Source: CAWJFP01 sp963842155
GTDB taxonomy: Bacteria; Pseudomonadota; Alphaproteobacteria; JACZXZ01
Assembly (NCBI GenBank): GCA_963842155.1
Contig: CAWJFP010000004.1
Span: 1 to 64,000 of the forward strand
DNA length: 64,000 nucleotides
Direction: 5' to 3'
In this document: positions 44,646 to 53,789 of the stretch, in pieces
How the letters are laid out: each line of letters begins with the position of its first letter
Position numbering within the stretch: the stretch's first letter is position 1
Position numbers and translations under genes: made by a program
Notes under the pieces: generated by a model
What the model was told of the DNA's origin: nothing
The model's input: only the letters and a program-made list of their open reading frames with translations
Databases searched by the model: none

Positions 44646-45647
44646 ATGATCCCGGATGCGCCCCATTTGGCCGAAACGCCCGACCCGGCCAAAGAGCCCC
44701 ATTTGGCCGAAACGTCCGACTCGGCCGAAGAGCCCCATTTGGCCGAAGCGTCCGACCCGGCCGAAGACAAGGCGCCGATTCCCTTGCTCATCGAGCCGGC
44801 TGTCATCACGCGCGCCCCGCCCGAGAAGCGTTTCGACTGGAACCGCGACGCGGGCATTCTCGCCGCCGCGTTCCTTCATGCCGCGGTGTTGCTGATGTTC
44901 ATCGCCCAGGCGAGGATCCAGCAGCGCCCCGCCGAGCCGCCGGCGATCCCCGTCGAGCTGGTTTCCTTGCCGCCGCCGCCGCAAGCCGCGCCGCAGCAGC
45001 CGACGCCTCAATCCAAGGCACAGCCCTTCCGACAATCGGGCGGCGAGCTCGACCGCCCCGCGGGCAGCCTACCCGACCAGGAAGCGCCGAAAAAGGACGA
45101 GCCCGCGGCGGCGCAGCCGACCCAGGAGAAAGCCGAGCCGGCCGAGACGGCGAAGCTTCCGCCTCCGCCCGAGCCGCCGGCGCCCGCCACGAGCAGCGCC
45201 GCGCCCGCCGCGCAGCCCGATACGAAATCCTCCTCCCCCACGGCCACCGCGCAGCGGCCGAAGCCGCTCAAATCCTCCCAAGCGCCCGCGCGGACGGCGG
45301 CGCTCTCGCCCAATCGCCCGCCGTCGGAATCGAAAAGCGAGAATGAATGGCTCGGCGAAGGCGGCGGCGACAAATATCTCAACGCGCTGCGCGACGAGAT
45401 TCTCCGCCACCGCAACTATCCCGCCGAGATCAGGTCGATCGGCCTCGACGGGACGGCGCAATACGAGATTCTCGTCGACCGCCAGGGAAAGCTGTTGCGG
45501 CTGAGGCTGCTGCACTCCTCTGGCGTCGACGTGCTCGACCATGCCGGGCTCGTCATGATCCAGCGCACCGCGCCGTTCGAGCCGCTGCCCTCCTATATGG
45601 GCGGCGACGTCGTGCAGCTCGTGGTGACGTTGCATATGGCGCCGTAG
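44646..45647 (+). CDS. TonB-like energy transducer with N-terminal 12-residue repeats
   Basis: 333 residues. A cytoplasmic N-terminal stretch has three 12-residue repeats (PHLAETPDPAKE and variants). A membrane anchor follows (DAGILAAAFLHAAVLLMFIA, about 76-95), then a long P/A/K/E/Q-rich periplasmic spacer (about 105-230) and a TonB C-terminal domain (YLNALRDEILRHRNYPAEIR to VVQLVVTLHMAP). GAGAGG lies 8 bases before the ATG at 44646; a GTG at 44637 is alternative. No exbB or exbD is adjacent. It would transmit proton-motive energy to outer membrane receptors. Confidence 0.87.
   Translation: MIPDAPHLAETPDPAKEPHLAETSDSAEEPHLAEASDPAEDKAPIPLLIEPAVITRAPPEKRFDWNRDAGILAAAFLHAAVLLMFIAQARIQQRPAEPPAIPVELVSLPPPPQAAPQQPTPQSKAQPFRQSGGELDRPAGSLPDQEAPKKDEPAAAQPTQEKAEPAETAKLPPPPEPPAPATSSAAPAAQPDTKSSSPTATAQRPKPLKSSQAPARTAALSPNRPPSESKSENEWLGEGGGDKYLNALRDEILRHRNYPAEIRSIGLDGTAQYEILVDRQGKLLRLRLLHSSGVDVLDHAGLVMIQRTAPFEPLPSYMGGDVVQLVVTLHMAP
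44661..44768 (+). repeat. Three tandem 36-bp repeats inside the TonB-like gene
   Basis: Units at 44661-44696, 44697-44732 and 44733-44768 all start CCCCATTTGGCCGAA and are near identical. They are in frame and give three copies of a 12-residue unit on the cytoplasmic side of the membrane anchor. Confidence 0.9.
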
Positions 45648-45662
45648 CGGGCGGCGGAAAAC

Positions 45663-46673
45663 TCACGCACGACGGAGGCGGATGAGCCGCTTGCCGAGAT
45701 TCTCGCCGCGATAGAGGCCGGCGATCGCGCCGGGGCAGGATTCGATGCCGTCGAGCACGTCCTCGCGGTAACGGAGCCGCCCTTCGCGCAGCCATTGCGC
45801 GACGCGGGCCACCGCTTCCTCGTAGCGATGCTGGAAGTCGAAGGCGAGGAAGCCCTGCATGCGCGCGCGCTTCACCAGAAGATGGCGTTCGACCCGCGGC
45901 CCCACCGGCGGCGGGTCCCAGCTCGCGACCGAGGCCGTGCCGCAGATCACCACGCGCGCGCCGATATTGAGCCGGCGCAGCACCGCGTCGCTGATGGCGC
46001 CGGCCGTGTTGTCGAAATAGACATCGACGCCGCCGGGGCAGGCCTCGGCGAGCACATCCTCGAGATTCCCCGGCGCTTTGTAGTCGACCGCGGCGTCGAA
46101 GCCGAAATCCTCGCGGCAGATACGCGTCTTGACGGCACCGCCGGCGATGCCGACGCTGCGGCAGCCGGCGATCTTGGCGATCTGCCCCACCGCCGAGCCC
46201 ACGGCGCCGGCCGCGGTCGAGACCACGACGGTGTCCCCCGGGCGCGGCTGGCCGAGCTCGAGCAGGCCGAAATAGGCGCTGACGCCGTTGAGGCCGAGGA
46301 TACCGAGCGAGAGCGAGAGCGGCAGATCGCTCTCCTTCACCTTGCGCGTGATGTTGCTCCCGTCCGAGATCGCGTAGTCCTGCCAGCCCAACATGCCCAT
46401 CACCTTGTCGCCGACGGCAAAGCCCGGATGGCGCGAGGCGATCACCTCGCCGGCGGCAAAGGAGCGCATCACCTCGCCGATGCCGACCGGCTTGGAATAG
46501 TTGGCGGCGACGGCGACCCAGCCGCGCATGGCCGGCTCGACCGAGAGGAACTCGTTGCGCACCAGGAACTCATGCTCGCGCGGCTCCGTCACGACCGCCT
46601 CGGCGATCTCGAAATTCTCCGGCTGCGGAATATTGGCGGGGCGGGATTTGAGACGCACTTGTCGGTTCTGCAT
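45663..46673 (-). CDS. NADP-dependent oxidoreductase, MDR superfamily
   Basis: 336 residues from ATG at 46673 (MQNRQVRLKSRPANIP); ATG at 46688 is possible. The substrate domain has PAMRGWVAV, and the Rossmann fold has VVVSTAAGAVGSAVGQIAK near residue 150, with LGLNGVSAYFGLLELG before it. This is the zinc-free leukotriene B4 dehydrogenase/CurA-like group that reduces enones or aldehydes with NADPH. It converges with the TonB-like gene. Confidence 0.9.
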   Translation of the reverse strand: MQNRQVRLKSRPANIPQPENFEIAEAVVTEPREHEFLVRNEFLSVEPAMRGWVAVAANYSKPVGIGEVMRSFAAGEVIASRHPGFAVGDKVMGMLGWQDYAISDGSNITRKVKESDLPLSLSLGILGLNGVSAYFGLLELGQPRPGDTVVVSTAAGAVGSAVGQIAKIAGCRSVGIAGGAVKTRICREDFGFDAAVDYKAPGNLEDVLAEACPGGVDVYFDNTAGAISDAVLRRLNIGARVVICGTASVASWDPPPVGPRVERHLLVKRARMQGFLAFDFQHRYEEAVARVAQWLREGRLRYREDVLDGIESCPGAIAGLYRGENLGKRLIRLRRA

Positions 46674-46813
46674 CGGGCGGCTCTGCATTCCAGGCTTCCT
46701 CCGGACGGCTGCGGCGCTTCGGCTGGGCGAGCGACAAGGCTCGATTCTGCCCTCCCGGCGTGGGATAATCCAGCCGCGCGGGACGACGCGGCTCCGATCA
46801 TGGAGGCCTTGCC

Positions 46814-47251
46814 ATGGCGACGCTTGAGGTGAACGGCCGGAAGATCGAGCTCGATGTCGAGGCGGAGATGCCGTTGCTGTGGGCCTTGCGCGACGAGCTG
46901 GGGCTCACCGGCACCAAATTCGGCTGCGGCGTCGGGCTGTGCGGCGCCTGCACCGTCCATATCGACGGCGTCGCCATGCGCTCCTGCCAGATCCCCGTCG
47001 GCGCGGCGCAAGGCGCCATTGTCACCATCGAGGGGCTCGGCGGCGCGAGCCTCGTCCAAGCGGCCTGGATCGAGGCGCAGGTGCCGCAATGCGGCTATTG
47101 CCAGTCGGGCATGATCATGGCGGCGGCGGCGCTTCTCAAGGCGAACCCGCATCCCTCCGACGAGGAAATCGACAAGGCGATCACCAACATCTGCCGCTGC
47201 GGCACCTATCCGCGCGTCCGCCGCGCCATCAAGGGGGCGGCCAAGGGCTGA
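46814..47251 (+). CDS. 2Fe-2S subunit of molybdenum hydroxylase (IorA-like)
   Basis: 145 residues. The N-terminal plant-type ferredoxin has GCGVGLCGACTVHIDG (Cys ligands at about 40, 45, 48), and the C-terminal 2Fe-2S domain has CGYCQSGMIMAAAALL and NICRCGTYPRVRRAI. It carries electrons from the molybdopterin subunit encoded 19 bases downstream. Such two-subunit enzymes, like isoquinoline 1-oxidoreductase or aldehyde oxidases, pass electrons to cytochromes rather than FAD. Confidence 0.93.
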   Translation: MATLEVNGRKIELDVEAEMPLLWALRDELGLTGTKFGCGVGLCGACTVHIDGVAMRSCQIPVGAAQGAIVTIEGLGGASLVQAAWIEAQVPQCGYCQSGMIMAAAALLKANPHPSDEEIDKAITNICRCGTYPRVRRAIKGAAKG

Positions 47252-47269
47252 CGCAAAAGGAGCGATGAG

Positions 47270-49507
47270 TTGACCCTCGAGCTTACGCGACGGCGCTTCA
47301 TCGTCGGCTCGGCGCTCGCCGGCGGGGGGCTTCTGATCGGCTGCGGCGCGGACAGGCTTTTTGCCGCGACGGCGGCCGAGGGCGCGCCGGCGGCGCTCAA
47401 TCATTATGTCCATATCGGCCCCGACGGCATCGTGACGGTGCTGGCGCCGCGCTCGGACATGGGCCAGGGCATCTACAACGCGCTTGCCCTCATCGTCGCC
47501 GAGGAGCTCGACGCCGACTGGAGCAGGGTCAGGGTCGAGCGAGCGCCTGTCGCCAATGTCTACGCCAACATCACGCTGATGGAGGATTCCTACGTCGAGG
47601 ACGACAAGATCGACCGCTGGGTCGCGCGGACCTTCGGGGAGATGCTCGGCCTCGAGATGACAGGCGGCTCGGCTTCGACGCGCGAGGGGTGGCGCGCCAT
47701 GCGCATCGCCGGAAGCCGCGCGCGCGCCATGCTGGTCGCGGCCGCCGCCAAGCGTCTCGGCGTCGCCGCGGACAAGCTCAGGACCGAAAACGGCTTCGTG
47801 TTGGCCGACGGCGCGCGTCTCTCTTACGGCGAGCTCGCCGGCGAGGCCGCCATGATCGGGCCGCCCGAGAGCCCGCCGCTCAAGACGAAGGCCGAGTATA
47901 GGCTGATCGGCAAGGCGGTGAAGCGGCTCGACATCCCCGCCAAGACCGACGGCAGCGCGCACTACGGCATCGATGTCAGGCTCGACAAGATGCTCTATGC
48001 GGCGATGCTGCATTGTCCGGTCTTCGGCGGCAAGCTCCGCCGCTTCGACGAGGCTTCGATCAAGGGGCGGCGCGGCGTCAGCCGCGTCGTCGCGGTCCCA
48101 GGCGGCGTGGCCGTCGTCGGCGACAGCTATTGGCGCGCGCGCGAGGCGGCCGTGGCACTCGTCGTCGAATGGGACGAGGGGGCCCATGCCGGCCTCGACA
48201 GCGATGCGATCGCGAGCCAGCTCGGCCGCGACATGGAGAGCGGCGCCGTCACGGTGCTGCAGAAACTGGGCGACGCCGAAGCCGCGCTCAAGCGCGGCGT
48301 CAAGACGGTCGAGGCGACCTACAAGCTCCCCTTCCTCGCGCATGCCACGATGGAGCCGATGAACGCGACGGCGCTGCTCGAGGGCGACCGGCTCACCATC
48401 TGGACCGGCACGCAAGGGCCCGATCTGGTGCAACGGGCGGCGGCCGATCTATGCGGGCTGTCGCGCGAGAACGTCCTGGTCAATACGACGCTCTTGGGCG
48501 GCGGCTTCGGGCGCAGGATCGAGATCGATTTCGCCGTGCAGGCCGCGGCACTCGCCAAGGCCATGCCCGGCACGCCGGTCAAGCTCCTGTGGTCGCGCGA
48601 GGAGGACATGCGGCATGACGCCTATCGCCCCACGGCGCTCTCGCGCTTCCGCGCCGCGCTCGACAAGGACGGCGTGCCGCTCGCCTGGATCAACCGCCAG
48701 GTCGTGCCGCCCGTGGTCAAATCCTTCGCCGACCGCAACTTCAGCGGCCTGCCCTTCCCCACCAACTACATGTTCGGCCGCACACCCGACGTAAGCCAGA
48801 TCGAGGGCTCGGCCGATCTGCCTTACGCCATCGCCGACAAGCTGGTCGAGTACGTGCCCAGCCCCACGCCCGTGCCGATCGGCTTCTGGCGCTCGGTCGG
48901 CCATAGCTATAACGGCTTCTTCGTCGAGAGCTTCGTCGACGAGCTCGCCGCCGCCGCCGGCCGCGACCCGGTCGAGTTTCGCCGCGCGCTGCTCAAGGAC
49001 GCGCCGCGCTGGCTCAAGGTGCTCGACACCGCCGCCGAGCAGTCGGGCTGGGGCACGTCCCTCGCCAAAGGCAGCGGACGAGGCATCGCCATCCATGCCG
49101 CCTTCAAGTCGATCGTCGCCGAAGTGGCGGAGGTCACGGTCGACGCGAAGGGCGCGCTCAGGCTCGACAAGGTCACTTGCGCGATCGATTGCGGCAGCGT
49201 GATCCATCCCGATACGGTGGTCGGCCAGATGGAGAGCGGCATCATCTACGGCCTGACGGCGGCGCTCTACGGCAAGATCACCGTCAAGGGAGGCCGCGTC
49301 GTCGAGGATCAGTTCTCCTCCTACCCGATGGTCATGATGGCGGATACGCCCGAGATCGCCGTCCATATCGTCGAGAGCGGGGCGCCGCTCGGCGGCGTCG
49401 GCGAGCCGGGCACGCCGCCCATCGCAGCCGCCCTCGCCAACGCCATCCATGCCGCGACCGGCAAGCGCATCCGCGAGCTGCCGCTCGCGGGCCAGCAGCT
49501 GGCGTGA
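47270..49507 (+). CDS. Molybdopterin-binding subunit of molybdenum hydroxylase (IorB-like)
   Basis: 745 residues. It starts with TTG, with AAGGAG 9 bases upstream, and has a Tat signal (TRRRFIVGSALAGGGLLIG), so the complex is exported folded with its IorA-like partner. Motifs include RSDMGQGIYNALALIVAEEL, GGGFGRRIEIDFAVQA and GGVGEPGTPPIAAALANAI, with the likely catalytic Glu in the last. The substrate (N-heterocycle or aldehyde) is not predictable. It lacks an adjacent cytochrome c subunit. Confidence 0.92.
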   Translation: MTLELTRRRFIVGSALAGGGLLIGCGADRLFAATAAEGAPAALNHYVHIGPDGIVTVLAPRSDMGQGIYNALALIVAEELDADWSRVRVERAPVANVYANITLMEDSYVEDDKIDRWVARTFGEMLGLEMTGGSASTREGWRAMRIAGSRARAMLVAAAAKRLGVAADKLRTENGFVLADGARLSYGELAGEAAMIGPPESPPLKTKAEYRLIGKAVKRLDIPAKTDGSAHYGIDVRLDKMLYAAMLHCPVFGGKLRRFDEASIKGRRGVSRVVAVPGGVAVVGDSYWRAREAAVALVVEWDEGAHAGLDSDAIASQLGRDMESGAVTVLQKLGDAEAALKRGVKTVEATYKLPFLAHATMEPMNATALLEGDRLTIWTGTQGPDLVQRAAADLCGLSRENVLVNTTLLGGGFGRRIEIDFAVQAAALAKAMPGTPVKLLWSREEDMRHDAYRPTALSRFRAALDKDGVPLAWINRQVVPPVVKSFADRNFSGLPFPTNYMFGRTPDVSQIEGSADLPYAIADKLVEYVPSPTPVPIGFWRSVGHSYNGFFVESFVDELAAAAGRDPVEFRRALLKDAPRWLKVLDTAAEQSGWGTSLAKGSGRGIAIHAAFKSIVAEVAEVTVDAKGALRLDKVTCAIDCGSVIHPDTVVGQMESGIIYGLTAALYGKITVKGGRVVEDQFSSYPMVMMADTPEIAVHIVESGAPLGGVGEPGTPPIAAALANAIHAATGKRIRELPLAGQQLA

Positions 49508-49602
49508 GGGGCGCCGGGCTTCGTTAGGCTAGGGAAAACTCGCTCACGCGCGACCGAGCGCCGCGCTTCTCACTATTAGGATGTCTATGGTTCAAATACA
49601 TT

Positions 49603-49653
49603 GCCCTCCTCACCCCGAAGGGCGGTCAAGCCGCCGTCTCGAAGGGCGAGGGC
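49603..49653. repeat. Palindromic element between convergent genes
   Basis: GCCCTC at 49603 pairs with GAGGGC ending 49653, and the core GGCGG-TCAAG-CCGCC forms a hairpin; CGAAGGGC occurs on both sides. Such G/C-rich palindromes resemble the intergenic repeats of Rhizobiales and relatives, and it may also terminate both flanking genes. Only one copy is in the window. Confidence 0.5.
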
Positions 49654-49677
49654 AACGTCATCCCTTTCCCCGGCCTG

Positions 49678-50514
49678 CTACACCCCCATGGCGCGGCGCA
49701 GGATCGCCTCGAAGAGGCGCCCCGGCAGCAAGCGCTTGAGCGGGATCACGATGCGCTGGTCGATCATTCCGACGCTGTAGCGCGGCTTGGGCGAGGGATC
49801 GGCGAGGATCTTGGCGACCAGCGCCGCCGCGGCCTCCGGCGTGGGCGCCTTGGCCTCGTCCTTCGCCTGCCTCGCCTGATAGCGCCGGAAGACCTCGCCA
49901 TAGGCGGGGTTGCGCGCGGCGGCCTCGGCGGTGCGGCGCTTGAGCGCGAGCCTGCTCGCGAAATCGCCCGGCTCGATCAGCACCACGCGGATGCCGAAGC
50001 GGCGGGTTTCGAGCCGCATGGCCTCGCTCAGCCCCTCCACGGCGAACTTGCTCGCGCTGTAGAGCCCGCTGAAGGGCATGCCGAAGACGCCGCCGAGCGA
50101 GCTGATATTGACGATATGGCCGCCGCCCTGCTCGCGCATGACCGGCAGGAGCGCGCGGCAGACCTTGAAGACGCCGAAGAAATTCGTCTCCATCTGCGCA
50201 CGGGCCTCGGCGATCGAGCTGTCTTCGACGGCGCCTTGCAGCGCCCAGCCGGCATTGTTGACGACCGCGTCGACCCGTCCCCCCTTGCGGCGCAGCTCGG
50301 CGATGCCGCGCTCGACCGAGGCGTCGTCGTCGACATCCATCGCGAGCATCTCGATCCCCGGCGCCGGAGCCTCGGGCGTCGCGCTGCGGCTCGTGCCGAA
50401 GACGCGATAGCCCTCCCGCGCGAGCCGGCTTGCGATGGCCTGCCCGATGCCGGACGACGCGCCGGTGACCAGCACCACCTTGCTTCGCGTCTTGGCGCCA
50501 CCGGTCGCGCTCAT
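49678..50514 (-). CDS. Short-chain dehydrogenase/reductase
   Basis: 278 residues from ATG at 50514. Classical SDR: TGASSGIGQAIA (cofactor), MDVDDD, NNAGWALQG, and the catalytic Ser-Tyr-Lys in ISSLGGVFGMPFSGLYSASKF. The C-terminus (RIVIPLKRLLPGRLFEAILRR) is like oxidoreductases named for retinol or estradiol in databases; those names should not be trusted. It lies 52 bases after the DUF2784 gene on the same strand. Confidence 0.9.
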   Translation of the reverse strand: MSATGGAKTRSKVVLVTGASSGIGQAIASRLAREGYRVFGTSRSATPEAPAPGIEMLAMDVDDDASVERGIAELRRKGGRVDAVVNNAGWALQGAVEDSSIAEARAQMETNFFGVFKVCRALLPVMREQGGGHIVNISSLGGVFGMPFSGLYSASKFAVEGLSEAMRLETRRFGIRVVLIEPGDFASRLALKRRTAEAAARNPAYGEVFRRYQARQAKDEAKAPTPEAAAALVAKILADPSPKPRYSVGMIDQRIVIPLKRLLPGRLFEAILRRAMGV

Positions 50515-50566
50515 GCCATGCCCTCCCCTCCCAAGCGCGCGTTGGGCGCGAGACCGGCCGACTGCG

Positions 50567-50977
50567 TCACGACGCCATCCTGCGCGGCCAGGCCGGCGGC
50601 ACCAGCCGCCAGAGCGCGATAGCATAGAGGCAAACCGCGACGTAAAGCAGCGCAAAGACCCAAAGCGGCAGCGGCCAGAAAACGAGCCAGGCGATCCAGC
50701 GCCGGATCAGCGGCTCGGCCGAGGCCGGCTCGCCCGCCTGCCGCAAGAGCGCATCTTGCCACAAAGTGAGGAAGCAGGCGCGGTCGAGCACCGCCTGCAA
50801 GGCGACGAGGCCGAGGATGGCGAGATGCAGCGCCCGCCACCAGAATATGCGCACGAAGCGCCAGCCGCGCCAGGCGCCGAGCGGGATCGCGACCAAGCCG
50901 AACAGGTTGAAGAGGATCACGCCGAGATGGATCAGCAGCACCAAGTCCGCCAGAACGGAGAGAGCGGTGGGCGTCAT
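50567..50977 (-). CDS. DUF2784 membrane protein
   Basis: 136 residues with three or four membrane segments: LVLLIHLGVILFNLFGLVAI near the start and WLVFWPLPLWVFALLYVAVC near the end. The conserved pattern VLIHLxxVxF...R..H and CFLTLWQ in between is that of DUF2784. Function unknown. It is divergent from ipdC. Confidence 0.85.
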   Translation of the reverse strand: MTPTALSVLADLVLLIHLGVILFNLFGLVAIPLGAWRGWRFVRIFWWRALHLAILGLVALQAVLDRACFLTLWQDALLRQAGEPASAEPLIRRWIAWLVFWPLPLWVFALLYVAVCLYAIALWRLVPPAWPRRMAS

Positions 50978-51097
50978 CGGGCGATCCTCGCAAGACGGCT
51001 TGGATTATAGCGATCTCCGGCGGGCGCCGGCGCGCGACGGTTTGCCATCGTTCGGCCGCCGCCTCTATCATCGCCTTTTCGCGGCGGAGGCGGCTTC

Positions 51098-52732
51098 ATG
51101 AACATCGCCGAGGCCCTCCTGGAGGCCCTCAAGGCGCGCGGCGCGCGCGAGCTGTTCGGCATTCCCGGCGATTTCGCGCTGCCCTTCTTCAATGTGGTGG
51201 AGGAGTCGGGCATCCTGCCCTTCTACTGTCTGAGCCACGAGCCGGGGGTGGGATTCGCGGCGGACGCGGCGGCGCGCAGCAACCGCGCCCTCGGCGTCGC
51301 CGCCGTCACCTACGGCGCGGGCGCCTTCAACATGGTCAACGCCATCGCCGGCGCCTATGCCGAGCGCGTGCCCGTCGCGGTCATCTCGGGCGCGCCGGGC
51401 ACCGGAGAGACGGGCCACGGGCTCCTCGTCCATCACCAGGCAAAGGCCGTCGAATCGCAATTCCGCGTCTATCAGGAGATCACCTGCGACCAGGCGCGAC
51501 TCGACGACCCCGCGGCGGCGCCGGCCGCCATCATGCGCGTGCTGAAAAATTGCCGGGAGCGCTCGCTGCCGGTCTATTTCGAGCTGCCGCGCGACAGGGT
51601 GACGGCGGCCTGCGGCGCGGTGCCGCCCGATTCCCCCACGCCCGTCGACGCGGAGGCGCTTGCCGCCTGCGCGGAGGATGTTCTCGCGCGTCTGCGCGGC
51701 GCCAAGTCGCCCGTCATCATGGTCGATGTGGAGATCCGGCGCTACGACATCGAGGCGAAGGTGGCCGAGCTCGTGCGCCGGCTTGGCGTCCCGGTGGTGA
51801 CGAGCTTCATGGGCCGTGGCCTGCTCGCCGGTTCGGAGACGCCGCCGCTCGGCACCTATCTCGGGATCGCCGGCGACGAGCGCATCACACGGCTGGTCGA
51901 GAGCTCCGACGCGCTCTTTCTTCTCGGCGTCATCCTCTCCGACACGAATTTCGGCATCTCGCGCCGCGCCATCGACATGCGGCGCACGATCCAGGCGTTG
52001 GAGGGGCAGGTGAGCCTCGGCTATCACGTCTATCACGACATCCCCATCGCGGCGCTGGTGGAGGCGCTTCTCGCGCGCACCGACGGCAAGCCGGCGAGGC
52101 CCACGCGCGCCAAGCCGCGCGCCTACCCCGGGGGGCTCGCGGCGGACGACGATCCCATTCATCCGAACGATATCGCGCGCGGCGTCAACGACATGATGGA
52201 CCGCCATGGCTTGATGCCGATCGCCTCCGACATCGGCGATTGCCTTTTCACCGCGATCGACATCAAGCAGACGCGGCTTCTGGCACCCGGCTATTATGCC
52301 GGCATGGGCTATGGCGTGCCGGCGGGGCTCGGTCTCCAGGCCTCGAGCGGCGAGCGCGCCCTCATCCTGGTGGGCGACGGCGCTTTCCAGATGACGGGCT
52401 GGGAGCTCGGCAATTGCAGGCGCTACGGCTGGGACCCGATCGTGGTTCTGTTCAACAACAAGAGCTGGGAGATGCTGCGCGCCTTCCAGCCGGAAAGCCG
52501 TTTCAACGATCTCGACGACTGGCATTTCGCCGAGGCGGCGCGCGCCATCGGCGGGGCGGGCTGGAGGGTCGAGACCCGCCGCGAGCTCGCCGCCGCGCTC
52601 GAGGAGGCGGCCACGACGCGCGGCCGCTTTTGCCTGATCGAGGCGATGATCCCGCGCGGCGCGCTCTCCGACACCCTCGCCCGCTTCGTCGAGGGCTTCC
52701 GCAAGAAGCGCGAGCAGGCGAAGGAGGGTTGA
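51098..52732 (+). CDS. ipdC: Indolepyruvate/phenylpyruvate decarboxylase
   Basis: 544 residues, TPP-dependent. The N-terminal catalytic Glu is in SHEPGVGFAADAAAR, the middle domain has SPVIMVDVEIRRYD, and the C-terminal TPP motif is VGDGAFQMTGWELGN followed by FNNKSWEMLRAF (GDG...NN). It resembles the Azospirillum ipdC/ppdC product, which decarboxylates indole-3-pyruvate and phenylpyruvate toward indole- or phenylacetaldehyde, the precursor of auxins. It is followed after 9 bases by a serine protease gene. Confidence 0.88.
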   Translation: MNIAEALLEALKARGARELFGIPGDFALPFFNVVEESGILPFYCLSHEPGVGFAADAAARSNRALGVAAVTYGAGAFNMVNAIAGAYAERVPVAVISGAPGTGETGHGLLVHHQAKAVESQFRVYQEITCDQARLDDPAAAPAAIMRVLKNCRERSLPVYFELPRDRVTAACGAVPPDSPTPVDAEALAACAEDVLARLRGAKSPVIMVDVEIRRYDIEAKVAELVRRLGVPVVTSFMGRGLLAGSETPPLGTYLGIAGDERITRLVESSDALFLLGVILSDTNFGISRRAIDMRRTIQALEGQVSLGYHVYHDIPIAALVEALLARTDGKPARPTRAKPRAYPGGLAADDDPIHPNDIARGVNDMMDRHGLMPIASDIGDCLFTAIDIKQTRLLAPGYYAGMGYGVPAGLGLQASSGERALILVGDGAFQMTGWELGNCRRYGWDPIVVLFNNKSWEMLRAFQPESRFNDLDDWHFAEAARAIGGAGWRVETRRELAAALEEAATTRGRFCLIEAMIPRGALSDTLARFVEGFRKKREQAKEG

Positions 52733-52741
52733 GAACCGCCC

Positions 52742-53575
52742 ATGACTGAACCCCGTCTTGCGCGGATCGCCTTCGCCCTGCTTTGCGTGGCGATGCTCCT
52801 GCCCGCGACCCTCGCGCGCGCCAACGGCATCATCGGCACCGAGCCGCATCCCATCAACCCGGAGGAGCCCTGCGCCGAGGCCGTCGGCAGAATCGGCGAC
52901 GAGACGAGCTTCGGCACCGGCGTGATGATCGGCGATCGGCGCATCGTCGTCACCGTGGCCCATGCCGTGCTCGACGCTTACGGCGCGATCAAGGCCGAGG
53001 CGACCTTCTCGCTCGAGGACAATCTCGGCCGCTTCCATCCCTTCGGCGCAACGGTCGTCAAGGTCGGCACGCGAAACAGCCGGCTCGAGCGCGCCGACGA
53101 CTGGGCCTTGCTGGTGATGGATCATCCGCCCGAAGATCGCGCGCCGCTGCCGGTCGAGCTCGCCAAGACGCCGGTCGAGCTTTTCCAGCCCGGCTACAGC
53201 TATTCGATGATCGGCTTCAGCACCTTCCGCACCCGACTGCCGGGCTCAGGCTACAAATTCCCCGTCATCTCGCGCAATTGCGGTCCGACCGGCGAGAATA
53301 TCGTCGGCGGCCGGGGCATCATGCTGGAGAACTGCTCGACCATGCCGGGCGGCTCCGGCTCGCCGCTCATCGAGCCCGCCGGCTGCAAGGTCGTCGCTCT
53401 CGACGAGGGCCCGTTGACGAGCCGCGCCGCCGAGGCGCTTCCCGACAAGGTTCTGAATAACGGCATGGCTGTCTATGCCTTTCGCTTCCGCGAAGATTAT
53501 GCGCGCGTCATGCGCCATGTCCGCCGCGGCCTCTCTGCGGCCGAGATCGCCAAGCTGATGGCGGTAGATCGCTAA
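52742..53575 (+). CDS. Secreted trypsin-like serine protease
   Basis: 277 residues with a signal peptide (LLCVAMLLPATLARA, cut near ANG). The chymotrypsin-fold triad is visible: His in IVVTVAHAVLDAYG, Asp in ADDWALLVMDHP, Ser in TMPGGSGSPLIEPAG. Four cysteines (EEPCAE, RNCGP, ENCSTM, AGCKV) may form two disulphides. It is probably co-transcribed with ipdC. No PDZ domain is present, so it is not a DegP type. Confidence 0.85.
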   Translation: MTEPRLARIAFALLCVAMLLPATLARANGIIGTEPHPINPEEPCAEAVGRIGDETSFGTGVMIGDRRIVVTVAHAVLDAYGAIKAEATFSLEDNLGRFHPFGATVVKVGTRNSRLERADDWALLVMDHPPEDRAPLPVELAKTPVELFQPGYSYSMIGFSTFRTRLPGSGYKFPVISRNCGPTGENIVGGRGIMLENCSTMPGGSGSPLIEPAGCKVVALDEGPLTSRAAEALPDKVLNNGMAVYAFRFREDYARVMRHVRRGLSAAEIAKLMAVDR

Positions 53576-53789
53576 TTCGCGCGAGACCGCGCGTGTGTCC
53601 GCTTCCGCGAGAGGCGCGAGCGCGGTGGACCTGCGCCGCGAACTGGGCAAATATGCCGCGGGCCCCAGTTTCGCCCGCCCGCCCGGGGCCGAAATAATTT
53701 CGCCCGCGCGCGGCGCCTATCGTCAATTCCGCCCCTTCCCGCTCGACAGGATGTCGGCGCATGACGACGATCAGCCCAGGGAGTTCGCT

